Below are positions 23,507 to 37,502 of a stretch of 64,000 nucleotides of DNA, piece after piece. Each line of letters begins with the position of its first letter. Position 1 is the stretch's first letter. Both the position numbers and the translations under genes were made by a program. The DNA comes from Circinella umbellata (Eukaryota; Mucoromycota; Mucoromycetes; Mucorales; Lichtheimiaceae), in NCBI GenBank assembly GCA_025093555.1, contig JAIWNF010000006.1, positions 558,001 through 622,000 of the forward strand. The letters run 5' to 3'. The notes beneath the pieces are model-generated. The model ran no database searches. It was not told the DNA's origin and saw only the letters and a program-made list of their open reading frames with translations.

Positions 23507-26500
23507 TCAAGCTTCACTTTCAAGGCCTTGTCTGTTTGTAGGTAAGTTATTGTTTTTGAAGCAATATCGTCGTAATATCTTTGAAAGTACTTCATGATTT
23601 ATAGGTTTGGTGAGATATCTAATTTATTTTATTATGGATGTCAATATAACATACTAAATATTGTTCTATGTGGCTTATATACTCAGTAACCAAATATTTC
23701 ATTTAAAGAAGAATATATAAACTTACTCATCAAAGCCAGCATTCATACATATTTCCTTGGCACTGTCTTGTATATCAGCAGTAAGAGTGACGATTGGCAG
23801 TCTCGTTCTATTCTCACTTTCTTCAATTTTACGTATCCTTTTTGTTGCTTCCACTCCATCACACTAACATTATTATATATAGTAGGTTTTGATTATTGTT
23901 ATTAAGAGCCTCTTATCAATAGAATGATGTAAATAATAATAAATAAAAAATATTAACAACCCACCTTCGGCATATGATGATCAAAAAACGCCATTTTGAA
24001 ATAGCTTTCTGGCTGCCGAGACCAAGCTTCAACAGCTTCCTCCCCATTATTTGCACAGATCACCTTAAATCCTAATCGTGTAAGCTGTTTATATAATAAT
24101 TTTTGTGCTACTGGATTATCTATTATTTGTAATTTATTTATTTTTTTAGTGCATATACATACTATGGTATGCTTTTAATAAACTGTTTATTATTTACCTT
24201 CTGCTGCAAGTAATGTTTGCGTACTGTACATTGCACGTTCTTCAGCTGACACAAACTCGCGTGAAGATTTCCGTCCTTCAGAGCTCGCGCGTGCAGCCAA
24301 TACAGGTCGTGGTGTTTTTGGTGACGCTATCGTTTGATCCAAAGAGTTAACAAGTAATTTGAGAAAAGTCATACGTCGAAGTGGAATGGTTACACGAACA
24401 ATGGCTCGATGCTGAGTTGGAGAACATGTTCCCAAAGCTGTTTCTATTGATAGTGGTATCGGTACTTGTTCTTGCTGCGTGGAAGGTCTTCTTGATGGTG
24501 ATAATAAAATATTCTCATTGTCATTGCATTTATTAACACCGGTAGTAGTATGGGAAAGAGGCTGTGATGATGAATTCTGTTTCTTATAATGGTGTTCAAC
24601 TACGAATTGATTTTTTTCATTAATTGCACTTGATGACGTTGGGTAGTGTAATACTGTAATACATCGAGCGCGCTCCAAATGTGGATGTAAGTGACATGAC
24701 CAGGATGTAAAGAATTCGGTATCATGTGTCAAATAAAACCCAATAATTACAATAGTATATCGATTGTTTTTGTAAGAAATGAGCTCTTCTATAGAACATG
24801 CACCATTTACTGTTTTTCCTGGTAAAAGCTCTCGTATCATTTTTATGCTGGATTTGTATTTATCAATTACTAAAACTTGATTGTCACCCAGTTCATTTAA
24901 TAAGCCATTTACTATCTTTTCACGTTGCTTTGTTTGCTCGAGAGCTTTGGGGGCATTGATTGAAAAATGGAAATTGGACCCCTTGGATGGTGTACTCAAA
25001 ACATCAATGGTACCAGACATAAGTGTTACAAGATGCATACAAATAGATAGACCAAGACCAGTACCACCATATTTACGACTATCCAGTTTAATAGTGGTTA
25101 GTATTATACTATATAATAGTATGTATATTTTGATAGATATAATATGCTTACGTCGTACTTCCGTCCACTTGAGAGAATGGTATAAATAGGGCCTTACGTT
25201 GTTCTTCACTTATACCAATACCCGAATCAATTACCTCAAATAAAAGAGGAACAGTGTCAGAGTCCTTATATTTAAATCCATCGATATTCTTCACAGAGGT
25301 TTGATTTTTCTGTTTTTTAACAGAACAACGAATTAAAATTTCGCCATGATGAGTAAACTTAATTGCGTTTCCCAAAAGATTGATAATCACTCTACAATTA
25401 ATTTTTATTATTAATATACTATTATACCAGCAATTAAAATATAGATAAAATGTATATACTTACTGTCTTAATCGATTTGCGTCCGTTATCACAACAGCTG
25501 GAACGTCTGGGGAAACAATATACGTAATGTTTATCTTCTTTTCAATGACCATAGCAACAAGCATTTCTACAACATCTGCTATAGCATTATCAATTATTAC
25601 AGGTGAAAAATCAAGAGATACTTTTCCAGCTTGTAGTTTACTAAAGTTCAAAAGATCATCGATAAGTCGTAATAATATTTCGCATGATTCTTTGGCAGTA
25701 TGGACCAAATCATGTTGTTCCGGATCAAGTCTATAAAGTAGTGAAAATAAAAAATATACGTTAGACTATAAAATAATATATGCAAATACGTAATAAAATT
25801 GGATATGCTCATTTCACAAGAAAGAGACTTTGTTATTACTTAGTTTCCGCTAGTAGTGATATCATTCCATAAAAGCCTGAAAATGGTGTACGAATTTCAT
25901 GACTCATGTTCGCTAAAAATATTTCACGTAGTCTTGTTGCTCGATCAGCAGCTTCTTTACTCCTACGAGCTTCTTCAAGTGCTTGCTTTTGCATTTCAAT
26001 CATTCTAGTTACAATAATAATATGAGCTTTGTATGTATATTAAAAAAAATAGAGAAAAAATAATAATAATAATACCTCATATTTGCCCTAGTAACACGTT
26101 GCACAGATTTAAACAAGAAAGCATTGGTTATTGAAATACCCATTTGTTGACATAATAAACCAAGTACTGTAACATGTCTATGTGTGAATACACCAACAGC
26201 ACCTTCAATTAACAAACAACCCGCAACGGTGCATTTATGAATAATTGGCATACATATGATTGATTTGGCACCATTGCGTTGAAACCAAGGTCCAACGGCA
26301 AAACGAGGATCTTCCGCTACATTCCATATAAAGATACCTTTACCAGTATGAATTGTATGGTTAATAATTTTACTTGAAACCATTTGATCTGCCTCGCTGA
26401 GCGGCTTAGGTGGGTCATACGTGGATATGGTTTCATTCTGACATCCATAAGCATTGACACCGTATTTGTCATCTTTTACAATGATGGCTCCACAATCTGC

Positions 26501-29500
26501 TCCACTGTTTTCAAATATTATATTTAACATGGATGTCAAAAGATTATCCTATTAAAAAATGTCAGTAAGGGGAAATTTGTTATTAAACTATATTCAAACG
26601 TTTAGAAAAGTATATAATAATAGTAAGTTGGTAATAAACATACAAACTTCACTTCAGAACTCATGACTTGACTACTCTTCAATATAGATGCCATATCGAG
26701 CTATTTTAAATAAAAAAATAAAAAATTAATATATTATTGAAAGAACAAAGAGTATATAGTATCTGTTTTATGATACTTACAATGTCTAATGATAATAATG
26801 TTTTCTCGGCAGTTACAGCGGGTATAGATTGGGATGTGTATGGTTGACTTGTATCTACCTTCGAGGGCTCTTCTTCTCGCTGAAGAGGTTGCGAGGAAGT
26901 TGTACTCCAAGTACGTTCTCTATGTACGGGAATAGGGTCTGTTTGTGTAGATGTCTGGTAAAAGAAAAAAATAAAAAAAATTAGAATATAATGCTTTGAA
27001 TAAATTTATAATATATGAGAGAAAAAAACCAGTTTTTTTCTTATATCATTAGGTACCTCAACACTTTCTCTTCTGTTATCATCAAACTCGCTTAAAAGAA
27101 TATCGTACTTTGTATTTAAGTGTTCCACCTTTCCGTACGATCCATGACAAGTATATAAGTTGATTGCCTAAAGTAAATCAGTAGCATATTATAAGCTTCT
27201 GGAAGAGTATTCTTATAACAATTGGCATATGTATATATGTGTCTGTATATTACTTTTTTTATCAATCCATATGAAACATTTTGAAATCCAATACTATTAT
27301 AAAATGATCCAGCATATTCATGAATAACACAGAGCTCCAAATACCACGATCCTTCTCTTGCTAAATTTATTGCGTCTTCGTATAATCGACCCGTCTTAAC
27401 TACATCTAATGGTGTTTCAATGCTACTTAATTCAGCCTCGATTAATGTCCACCACATGCCATAATTAATTGGAGTTTGTAGCATCCACCCATATATTAAC
27501 TCTTGATTTTTTTGAACTTGATCAATATATACTTGTCGGTTTTTTGAATCTCGACGTGCTTTTTCAATCAAAGCCAAAGAAAAATACATAGCCATCATAC
27601 GTGTATGACGATGACAAGGATGGCCTTCTATCGTACCAAAGCACCGGTTACCTATTTCAATAGCGGCATCCAAATGACCATATAAAACAAGTGGGATTAT
27701 CTTAAAAGATTCGTACCAGTTTAAAAGAACATCTACATTGGCGGTTTGTCGACAGCTTTCTTCGAGAAAATGCTCGTCATTAAACCCATCATCACCATCA
27801 AAAACTTGAGGCGTATCAATATATGTTTTTCCTTGAAGCGCTTTACAGGTTCGAATTACACACATGACAAGACTGTTGTGATCAAGTGCCGGGGACCATG
27901 AATGAATCTCTTCAAACCCCTCTTCCCCAACTCGAACTGTATCGTTTAAGCTGTGACCCGTAAAGAATTTCAAAATCGGGATCCACACTAAACTAAATGC
28001 GCCATATATTCTATCACCTGCTGACATCGCATATTCCAGAGAAATGTTAAAGTAACGAAAAGCCTCCCTTTGATGATATTTCCATTGAAGTCCAAATACT
28101 GGGTACAAGCAATAAGCACGTCCCTTATCTTGTATAGTTCCGTGCATATCCGCTAATTGTATACCAGTGGCTGCAAGTTTCTTTTTTTTTTTTTTTTTTT
28201 GCAATAGTCAATTAGAAATTTACATTTTATAGAGATATGTTGTGAATATTACTAACAAGAAATAGTACCTCTGCAAAATTGTATTTCTTAAAAACATGAC
28301 CGTATCCCAAAGCAGCCGTCATACATGCATTGCCAGTGGCACTGGTAAGTCCTCTTGTTAAAGATAGATTTACAACACGACACGCCCAATAAAACGCTTC
28401 AGATTTTCTGCCGCTCCAATAAGTAAGTGCAATTCTATTATTATCAATAAATTAAGATAGTAGCTTTAGTATTAAATGTAGAGCAATAACGACTAAAACA
28501 TTCAGCAAGACTTACAGTTCATCCATTACACCGATTGTTCCTTTGATAAGTATATCATCACATAACTCTAAATCAAGAACACCTTCAGTACCAAGCTTCT
28601 CAAAATGTTCTTCTGCTTGATTAAATTCAAGCTCCAAGGATTCGTCGCTTGTATCCATTTGTGTTATTTCATCTCCAAGCTCATTCAAACATTTAAAAAG
28701 AGTGTCGCGACCTTCTTCATGAAGTTGCGATGCATAATAGAACTGAGCTTGTACACGATATGCGGGCATCCTATCAATAGCAGATTTTGCATTGGCAAAA
28801 ATAACACTGAGTAGTTCTTCCGTTTTGTCATACTGGCCAACAACCCAACTCAATGCAACAGCGTTGGTATATAGATGTAAGGTTGTCTTATATTTGAATT
28901 CACTCCAGTCGGTAAATGGATTGCCAAGTGATATGGCAACATTGTAATAAGAAAAAGCCATACTATGAGCACCAGCAGATTGACCCTTCATTCCTGCTTC
29001 AAGCATGATTTTTCGATAGTATTGTTTATCTTCAATTGTTGCCAATATGTCTTGGCACTTTAACAAGTGATCAGCGACCAGAAATGTATCCACCTGCTTT
29101 TCTATTTTATAATATAAATATGTGTTAGTTGTCAACTATAATAAGAAAATATATACTCCTTAATTGAATGTACATTACTTTTCATTAGATGCTGTGCTAT
29201 TGTAAAATGTATTTTGCTTCGAGCATCTGTATCGGCAAGTTCTGCCGCTGCTTGTGATATTCGATCATGGCTCCATTTGAACTCATCCCCACCGAGAGAC
29301 ATGATGTAACCCTCTTGTAAAACTGTTTGCAAACCATTAATGGGGTCATTGTAAGAACCAGTTGATGAACTTGTTGTCGAGGTAGTACTTCTCTTGTAAT
29401 AAGCACCTGAATCATTTACTGAAAAAGTCGACATGCTATTGCTGCTGCTGACAGCATCATTATTGTCATCTACGTCGTCAATTTCGTTGCTAGAAATATT

Positions 29501-32500
29501 ATTATTACTATTGCTACAATCATAAGAATGTGCTCTACATGCAACTTGAGAAGGGTCCAAATGCCCATTTGCTGCCAAATTATGTTTAATAATACTCGTG
29601 CGTCTGCTTGTATTATAATTATTATTCTTTGTCGCCATCCTTTTATTGTCATTAGGTTTGTTTTCATCGCCGCTGTCCTCGTTCCGTTCTTCCGATAACA
29701 TTAAATTTTTAACGGTTTCCCAGGAAAATGTATCACCTACATATGATGCCCATTTTAAAAACGATTGTCCCGCAGGTGGAAGTTCACGTAACCGTGCTAC
29801 AATAAAAGATACATCCAACTGTGAATTGATGTTATTGTGATAACCTAATGAGACTGACTCTTCAATATTTTGAAGATCAAAACTCCATTCATTTTTTTCC
29901 CAGTTGAAGTATATTAGTTTTTTTCGTTCAAGTGTTCGTATTAATTGAGTGGCAAAAAAGACATTTCCGTTGGTTTTTGTAGCGATAATCTCGGCTAATG
30001 GTAGGACTGCATCTCTTCCAACCTCACGTGATCGATGAAGCGTGTCGCAAAGTAGGTCAACTAATGAATCCATTTGAAGTGGGTTCACTTTGATAAGGTG
30101 TAGATCTGCAGTTTTGTTGGCAAGAAATTCAGATTGTTTGTTAGAGATTTCTTGATCCCGGTATGAAAGTAATATCAATATGTTGACACGTGACATGATC
30201 AGTGATTCCATCAGTTCCAACGAAGGATCGTCTTCAATTTTTTTTATTATACGTACAAAAAGATTGGTTAGTTGTATATTTATATAGTGTATAATAGTAC
30301 ATTCTGCTCTATTTTGGTCTGCTACAATAAATTACCTGCTTGGTGTAAGTCATCCATAAACTATTATATAACGTTTTCTTTGTTAATATACTGCAATTAC
30401 TAATATAAACAATACAACAGTCTACAGGTGTATGGAATTCTTTATATATTTCTCTCCTCCTTATCACTATTATTTTGCACACCTAAAAATTATGGTACTG
30501 CCATAACTTACCAAGGTTACCATACTCCAACGGGTGATAGCTCGAAATACTTCAACATACACTTTATGAAATCGTGCTCTTGCTTCAATATTATCCACTT
30601 GCACTGCTGAATTCCTTCCACTTTCTTTCCCAATACCAGATGTTTTTAATAATGGTTTAAGTTCCGGTATAAAGTCAATCACTAAATGAATGTTGCAGAA
30701 TTGAGACGCAAGCGATACTCGAAGATGTTCGTAGAATGCGTTGATCATATCTTCAGATTCAGTGAGAATTTGTTGTAGAATTTGTGACAGTGCTTTGAAA
30801 ATTGTGCTGTATGGAACTTTGTTTCTTGAATCGAATTTTACTGTAGCGATATATCTAAGAAAAAATAAATTGAAAATATCCATAATTATTATCATCATTA
30901 CAACAAGTTAAAATTTATTTCTTATTTTAGATGAGAACTGGAGTGACCGATTCTTTCATAATCATTATAGCTAACAAACGTAAAAATTAGCTAATGAGGG
31001 CCTTGAGCAGACCATCTTTTCTTCTTAAGCTCCTTACCCATTATGTCGAGCAGTTGGCTGTACGGAAGTAAATAGCGTTGATTTTCCTAATCAGATATTA
31101 ATACGTATGTATAAGTATCTTTAACATTACAAGCATTTTAATAAATAAAAATTACAAAAGAATTCTATGTAATAATATACCTATTCCACCTGGTCCATAC
31201 ACTCCAACAATAGTAGTAGCTGGTTTGCCATTGTTGACAAACATTCGGCTACTTACACTTGATACGTCACTTTCACCAAAACCTCCAGTGCTGCATTGAC
31301 TGCTGCTCTCCATATCAAATGAATCACTATTGGTTGTGAGTGTCATATCCGTCGCATAATTTTCTGAAATAACATTTGCCTGAATACCTGTCCTAAAGGC
31401 ATTTACTCGTGAGTGACTTCGTTGAAAGACGGAATTATGTAATGCAGCACATCTTTTTATAATAAACTGTAATTCAGAAATTGTATCTTGGCGACCATAA
31501 ATATGTTTCGGTAAAGTAAATACGGATGCTATGTCATTTTGTGCTAGAGGAAATGAGGGTATTACCTATATTATTATAATGCTTACATCAGATTTGAATA
31601 GCGCCACATTCTACGTATGTAATAGGACTATACTATCAAATTACCTCAGTTGATAAGTCATCGGCCATTTTCAATCGTTTTAAACACTCTTCAAAGTCGT
31701 AACGAACTCCTCTTGCGCTACTATATCTATCATCTGATGCCTTAATAATTATAGTAAATAGTAAAAAAAAAAATACTTTTAGTTATGTGTAATATTTTTA
31801 AAAAATAAAGAGCATAACGTGGTCTACACGTCTTTGTTTTGTTTTTATTACCTTGCTTGTCATTTTCTCGATAATTTTTGAAATCATTTCTGGTGTATCA
31901 AATTGAATTTCATGTACTAGAGGTATTTTTCGGCTAAGAACACCGTTCAATATTTCCAATGGACCACCATCAAAAGGAGATTTCCCTGTAAGTAATACAA
32001 ACATCACAATCCCCATTGAATAAATATCTGTTCGATGATCTGGTGAATGAGTAGTTCTTCCTGTCTGCTCAGGACTCATATATATCAACAAACTGTGTAA
32101 TACACCAACGAGTTCTTTGTTGTTCGCTGTTTTACGCCATCCTTCAGAAGTCAAATAGCTATAATATTTTTATATTGGAGTTAAAGAATAGACTATCTCA
32201 AAACATATTATATAATTTCTACTCTTGCGTATTTAAAGTTTTACCTTTCAAGTGATTTCGACCCTGAACCAAAATTCCAAAGCTTAACAGCTCCATCATC
32301 TGAGCCATTCCATTGAAAAGCATTTAATCGTATTTCTCCATGAACAACATTATGTTTATGAATATATTCTAGACATGTTAAGCACTTTATTGCAAAACGT
32401 AAAAAAGTGCACAAGTCATATCCTGTGTCGCCTTTAGACGATGTGGACGACTGTTGATTGTTTCTTGTCACTTTTTCATGGTTTCCTGTACAATGATGTT

Positions 32501-33016
32501 CTTGATCCGTGGTACTGATATCTTGTTCATTGTCACTTTTACTACACCTATTAGCTGATTGCTTTGATGAAAAATAGTCATCCACAAACTGTTGTTGACT
32601 ATGACCTTCGTCTGCATAAATGGCTACTGTTAAGCCGCTTGGTAACTTGATAAATTCCACAGGGCGAACTGTTTTGAATATTATTAACGAAAAGGACTCA
32701 GATAGAAGAAAAAATGGAAATTGAGCAAAGGTTGAAAATTACCTAGGAACGATGGACCATCACTGTAGTGATATAATTTTTTCATGACATAGTATTCGCG
32801 TTCAAGTCGTAATGAGTTTGCCGCTACCTTGGCAACTACGGCTTCTTGTGTTGATACGCGCCATCCATGGACAATATCAATATTTTCTCCGTGAGATAAA
32901 TCACACGTGGATTCTGCTTTGAAATGATAACGAGGAAGCGAAAGTGTACCTGTCAATACACTTTTAATGCCAACTGAACCGCCGGTGACAGAACTATTTG
33001 ATGTTGAATTTGACAT
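23507..33016 (-). CDS. Giant hybrid histidine kinase, Mak2/Mak3-like
   Basis: About 21 exons spread over 9.5 kb give roughly 2,450 residues. Domain order: Ser/Thr-kinase-like (about 50-335); AAA ATPase with Walker A GPGGIGKST (about 495) and [12 protein letters not shown] (about 632); a long helical region; GAF (about 1,680-1,820); HisKA with H-box [17 protein letters not shown]; HATPase with [19 protein letters not shown] and GGTGLGLSI; and a receiver ([39 protein letters not shown]). This matches fission-yeast Mak2/Mak3 peroxide-sensing kinases (fungal class X, from memory), which feed a His-Asp phosphorelay to a stress MAPK. The kinase-like N-domain lacks key residues: HGE for HRD and NFG for DFG. 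The receiver acidic pair is intact once the intron before DNPVAQ is removed. Confidence 0.88.
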
Positions 33017-33860
33017 TACGATCTATTATTATGTTGTAGTGGTAGTAGTGATGAGCTTGTTTCTCTCCAAGGCACAGGCGTAATAACAAAGGAACAGGGA
33101 TTATGGTAATATTGCTGGCGACAAGAAAACAAGTGATGATGTACACAGAAGATGTATAATATATGTATATAGCACGATATAAAAATCAGTAACACATAAA
33201 AGAAAAGAAAAAAGAAGAACAAGATTTTTTAGGGGGTTAATAACGCCTTTCGTCAAAAAAGAGGGGTAGAAGCACAAGTCATGAACATAAAATGAGAATG
33301 AAGATGATTCTTTTTACTGTTTAGTTTATTAGGGGGCTTCAGGGGAATCGATCCCCAAAGCTATAAGCTATTGTTGTGGCACGTCTCACATGATTTGTGA
33401 TCCTTTTTACGTTACTAGTACATACGTTCATATACACTTTCCTCCGATAAAGCAAATGAGTGTTTTGACCGGTATGCTGCATGCCTAAATCAAATTTGCT
33501 ATATTGTGTACTCATGCAAACGTCCTTTCATATTTTAGGCTAGAGCCGTAATAGATTCTTTTTTAAGCTAACGTGTGTACATATGTACGGAGTGTAAGGT
33601 TGCTATACAAGATATAATTATCAAATTCTTTTATTATATGGTAAATAATTTCTTTTAGATTTAATAATTACAGTTAATTACTATATCAGGATTATTTATA
33701 AGGTGTGGAAAAGATCGAATTCGAAATTAAATATACAACATCGAACTCATGCGACTTGATCTGCTTACTATTCATGTTTTGATAGTATTTTTTTCCTTCT
33801 CCTCTTCAATAGTAACTTGCATGTCCAACGTGCATACGTACATGATATGATTTCAGTGTC

Positions 33861-33905
<45 letters not shown>

Positions 33906-34426
33906 CGCTCTTCAATTGTTCTAAAGCCATGATCTATGTTTGACTGTAATTATGTTTGTATAAATAGATTATATAGAGAAGAGCAAAAAAAAATGTCTCG
34001 TGTATATTTATAATATAAAATTTGGTAACGTCGGTTGATCATCACGTTCGATTGTCACTCTAAATGATTAAAGTGATACAAATATACATCAATAGATATA
34101 GACAACGTTATTCTTGAATATTGTTGATTATTTTATTTTTGTAAACTTCTTTTGCTACCCCCTTGAAAAAAGTGGTATCGAAATTTCCGCTAGCCCACTA
34201 CTACTATACTCACTTTTTAAATTGTTTTATTCATCAAAGGTGTGTAGATTATCATGAATACATGTCGGATAATTCAACAGTTCTTTTTCTCCCCCCCCCT
34301 TTTTTTTGTACGTTTAACCGTTACTAGTAAAGATCATCCCCTTTTTTTTTTTGGATACCTATCATTATTTTCATGCCTGTATATTTTATTTTTTCATGTA
34401 ATAAGTCCAAATATTTTTATTTTACT
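33017..34426. other. Intergenic, histidine-kinase promoter region
   Basis: About 1.4 kb upstream of the histidine kinase and downstream of mS41. It contains a long (AT)n array (33863-33901) and a GGGGATCGATTCCCC-type palindrome near 33350. No coding segments recognised. Confidence 0.5.
33863..33901. repeat. (AT)n microsatellite
   Basis: Nearly forty bases of uninterrupted alternating A-T in the intergenic region between the histidine kinase and mS41. Confidence 0.9.
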
Positions 34427-35019
34427 TTATTTCTTTTTAGGACTAGGTAATGAAATTGAATAAGGTGCTTGACCATTTTTATAAAGTTCACGCCATGAGA
34501 GGATGTATCTAATTACATTAATGCTCATCATATTAGTATCTAAAATTATATATAGTAGGCTGATAAAACTTACTTGCGCTGCTTGGTTGGAATACCAAAA
34601 TCTTGTCTCATGGTGCGACTGTTTGTTGTGAATAAACTATCCCATGTCTATAAATGTCAAGCAAAATAAAATTATGTAAGAAATCATACATAATATATAC
34701 ACTGCCGTATTTGCTAATATAAAACATTTTTCTTTTTACATACTTCGAATTTGCCAGCAAATTCATCACAACCACGTCCAATGGCCTTCAAGAAATCTTC
34801 AACTTCTTTAATGTTACCTACATTAAACATTAATCCACAAAAAAATAAGTAAATAAATAAATATACACATAATCGTAAACTTCCCAACTACTCAAAAAAC
34901 ACCCAAGAATTAAAAAGTAGTTTTATGTTACCTCTAGGTTGAGGAATAGAAGCAGTAGCTTCTGTGTGCGACAATCGTGCACCACGGATCGTCAAGGATC
35001 TAATGGTTGAAATAAACAT
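34427..35019 (-). CDS. Mitochondrial small ribosomal subunit protein mS41 (Fyv4/IGR motif)
   Basis: Four exons (35019-34932, 34817-34744, 34647-34574, 34508-34427) join in phase to 105 residues. The core FLKAIGRGCDEFAGKF, then TWDSLFTTNSRTMRQDFGIP and KQRKYILSWRELYKNG is the IGR motif of the small mitoribosomal protein mS41 (yeast Fyv4). The N-terminus MFISTIRSLTIRGARLSH is basic and Ser-rich, as expected for a matrix targeting peptide; this favours the ATG at 35019 over the upstream in-frame ATG at 35121, whose extension is very hydrophobic and Cys/Phe-rich. Confidence 0.9.
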
Positions 35020-35975
35020 GACAGGTCCCAAGAAGAAAAAAACAAAAGTAAAGGTTGTATAACAACAAATGGCACTTCCAAAAAAAGATTCCGAGCGGAC
35101 TTTTTCAATGCTCAAACACATTTTCCTGTAGATAATTTTTTAATTGTGCGGTTTCTCTACGATTCTGAAGGTACAGGAAATGATGAATGATAAGCATCAT
35201 CCATTTGATATTATATCAAGCTTAAAGATATACATTATCTAAAAATGCTTACTAGTATGTTTTAAATATGGGACGAAGAGATGTGTTTTATTTTTCTTGA
35301 TTCACCCATGGGAAGTATATAGGTGTAACCATTGAAAGCAGTTCATCAGCCAAAGGCTGTTGGCGTTTTATTTTGTTATATATTCTACATACTGCCTTTT
35401 CATGGAAGAGATAAAACAAAGAGAACATCATTTTTTGGGGAATGAGAAATTATGTATAAGCAAACATAGAGGGCTCAAGTCGAAATAACTGGTGGGTGGG
35501 TTAAGTTCTAAGAAAGGGGTCTTTGATGGTTTTTAAGTAGTATACAAAGAAAGTGAAAAGGGGTGAGTCGCCTGAGGTCTACGATGCTTATGTATGTTGA
35601 TTTTTCGTTTTGCTGTAAAAAAGAATATGTATAATAAGCTGAATCACGATATTTTTTTTTTCATTCTTTCATCCTTTTCATATTGGTATGAAATAGTATA
35701 CTCGTATATCTTTTCACAGCATTAGCTACCTCGCTCTTAATCAAGTCCTTAAAAAACAAAATAAAAAATAAACCTACCATTTGTAAGTTTTTTTTTCTAT
35801 TTTCTGTCCCCCACACCCCCAAAAAAATAAAACAAATGGGTCACCTGAGAGACCCAAAATGTCTATAACGATTTTTTTCTTTCCAAACAAAGCGTATTCT
35901 TTTTCGTTAGAAAAAAAAAAGGCTATTTTTTCTTCTCTTTTTCATATTGCGTATTTATACTGGATATTCTTATAT
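35020..35975. other. Divergent intergenic region
   Basis: Nearly 1 kb between mS41 (minus) and the F-box gene (plus), presumably holding both promoters. A 5-bp inverted repeat (GGGTC/GACCC, 35838-35855) sits in the probable F-box 5' UTR. Otherwise AT-rich with no coding signal. Confidence 0.45.
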
Positions 35976-37502
35976 ATGATTGTCGAACAACAACAGACAG
36001 GTTTTACCCGCTGGTTAGCCCCTGTAACATGGTTACGAAGATTGCAAGATATTAGTAATACCGCTACCATCACCATCAAGCCAGCTATGACAAGTTTACT
36101 CAATAATAATGTCAACGTCAACAACAATAGTAAAAACACGAAAAAACGAGATTCTTCTGCACCTTTAAACAAAACAATACGTTCATTTCCTATTGAGGTT
36201 GTATTGGAAATATTCAAACATCTCGATACTGTAACCTTATACCAGCTCACATTAGTATCGCGTGACTATAGAAATACACTGATTCAACAGAGCAACATTT
36301 GGAATCCATTGGTATTTGAGCCACAAAATATTACATTCAACAACATCAACAGTATACTACTGTTCCTGACAAAATTCCAGTTACACCTGAATATACGTTT
36401 CGCCCTGTTCGACAGAACATCTATCAATATAGCCATATTAGAAAAAGTACTTCGCCAGCTACCTTATATTACTAGTCTATCTATTGCCCATTGCAACAAC
36501 ATTGATTGTTATCAGATATTAAATTTGTTAAAGTCATCCGCAAAAAACAATACACATGCCCATAACAACAACAATGAAGATGACGACAACTATGAAAATC
36601 ATGAATCGATTATATCTATCAGGAGTAGTCATACAGAACCTACCCCCTTTTTGCAACATCTTTCACAAATTTATATGCAAGGACTTTTTCCTAGCGAGCG
36701 AGGACACAAATCGTATGCTCTGGAAATGTTAACCTATGGCATGATCAAAAAACTATTATTAAAGTTACCTTGCCGAGATCTCAGCGAAAGTCATTATGCT
36801 TTGTATCAATTTTGGCTTTTGTTACGTTCTCGTATGTTATTAATTGCTGGAGAAACTGATTTTAGACCACCTTGGTTACCTGATGAACTGGTGCAATTTA
36901 TTCAAGTCACTGAAGGAGAACAGCAACAAGAAACACTAAACCCGATTGCTGATATTACACCTTGTCACCTTTGTCATAAAAATGTAGCAGCAATTGGATC
37001 AGCGGCTTGTAAAATTTGCGGCGTATCGACACCTAAATCATGTGCTCAGTGCACGTGTCTTCAATGTGGACATATTCTTTGTTTAACATGTTATCGACGA
37101 TTTTGTGGTGGTGGTGGTAATAACAATAATACAGGAATAGGTCATGGAGGTCATAATGTTGGCCATAATAACAATAATACAACCCAACAAGCACTATTGC
37201 CATTATCAGCAACAGCAGCTGCAGCGCTAGTGGCAGTAGCAACAACTACAAATGGACAGAGGCCTCCTTGCGGTTTACCATGGCAAATTGTACGTTGTCG
37301 ACAGTGTCATCTATCTCGACGCGTATGCGGATCAATTACTTGCCAAAAACCTTTTATGACTTCAGAAAGAAGAATGGTTGATAAATGGTTCTGTGCACCA
37401 TGTAAAGAAAAGAAAAGAAATGAACGGTGGAAGAGTAAGGCACGATTGCTACGAAGAAATGTTAATAGATCGGGTGATGATTACATAAGGTGGAATGATT
37501 AA
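35976..37502 (+). CDS. F-box protein with C-terminal Cys-rich (zinc-binding?) region
   Basis: A single-exon protein of 508 residues from ATG 35976; the in-frame upstream ATG at 35859 adds only a hydrophobic, Lys-rich extension translated from UTR-like sequence. Residues about 70-115 (RSFPIEVVLEIFKHLDTVTL ... SRDYRNTLIQQSNIWNPLVF) are an F-box, which would dock to Skp1 in an SCF ubiquitin ligase. Repeat-like beta/alpha segments follow (LPYITSLSIAHCNNIDCYQI). From about residue 330 the protein is Cys-rich, with CHLCHKN, CKICG, CAQCTCLQCGHILCLTCYRRF, CRQCHLSRRVC and CAPCK, i.e. several paired CxxC knuckles, interrupted by an Asn/Gly/His- and Ala-rich loop. I do not recognise this Cys-rich module. 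Confidence 0.8.
   Translation: MIVEQQQTGFTRWLAPVTWLRRLQDISNTATITIKPAMTSLLNNNVNVNNNSKNTKKRDSSAPLNKTIRSFPIEVVLEIFKHLDTVTLYQLTLVSRDYRNTLIQQSNIWNPLVFEPQNITFNNINSILLFLTKFQLHLNIRFALFDRTSINIAILEKVLRQLPYITSLSIAHCNNIDCYQILNLLKSSAKNNTHAHNNNNEDDDNYENHESIISIRSSHTEPTPFLQHLSQIYMQGLFPSERGHKSYALEMLTYGMIKKLLLKLPCRDLSESHYALYQFWLLLRSRMLLIAGETDFRPPWLPDELVQFIQVTEGEQQQETLNPIADITPCHLCHKNVAAIGSAACKICGVSTPKSCAQCTCLQCGHILCLTCYRRFCGGGGNNNNTGIGHGGHNVGHNNNNTTQQALLPLSATAAAALVAVATTTNGQRPPCGLPWQIVRCRQCHLSRRVCGSITCQKPFMTSERRMVDKWFCAPCKEKKRNERWKSKARLLRRNVNRSGDDYIRWND

Noticed and set aside
24061..24200. Apparent loss of the receiver acidic pair in the histidine kinase
   Set aside because: Removing the intron ending just before DNPVAQ restores AAEDNPVAQ, so the pair is intact.
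33340..33375. GGGGATCGATTCCCC tRNA T-arm-like sequence
   Set aside because: No acceptor stem, D arm or anticodon arm at the right spacing on either strand.
34254..34463. 69-codon plus-strand ORF near mS41
   Set aside because: Phe/Leu-rich frame from T-runs overlapping the mS41 last exon in antisense.
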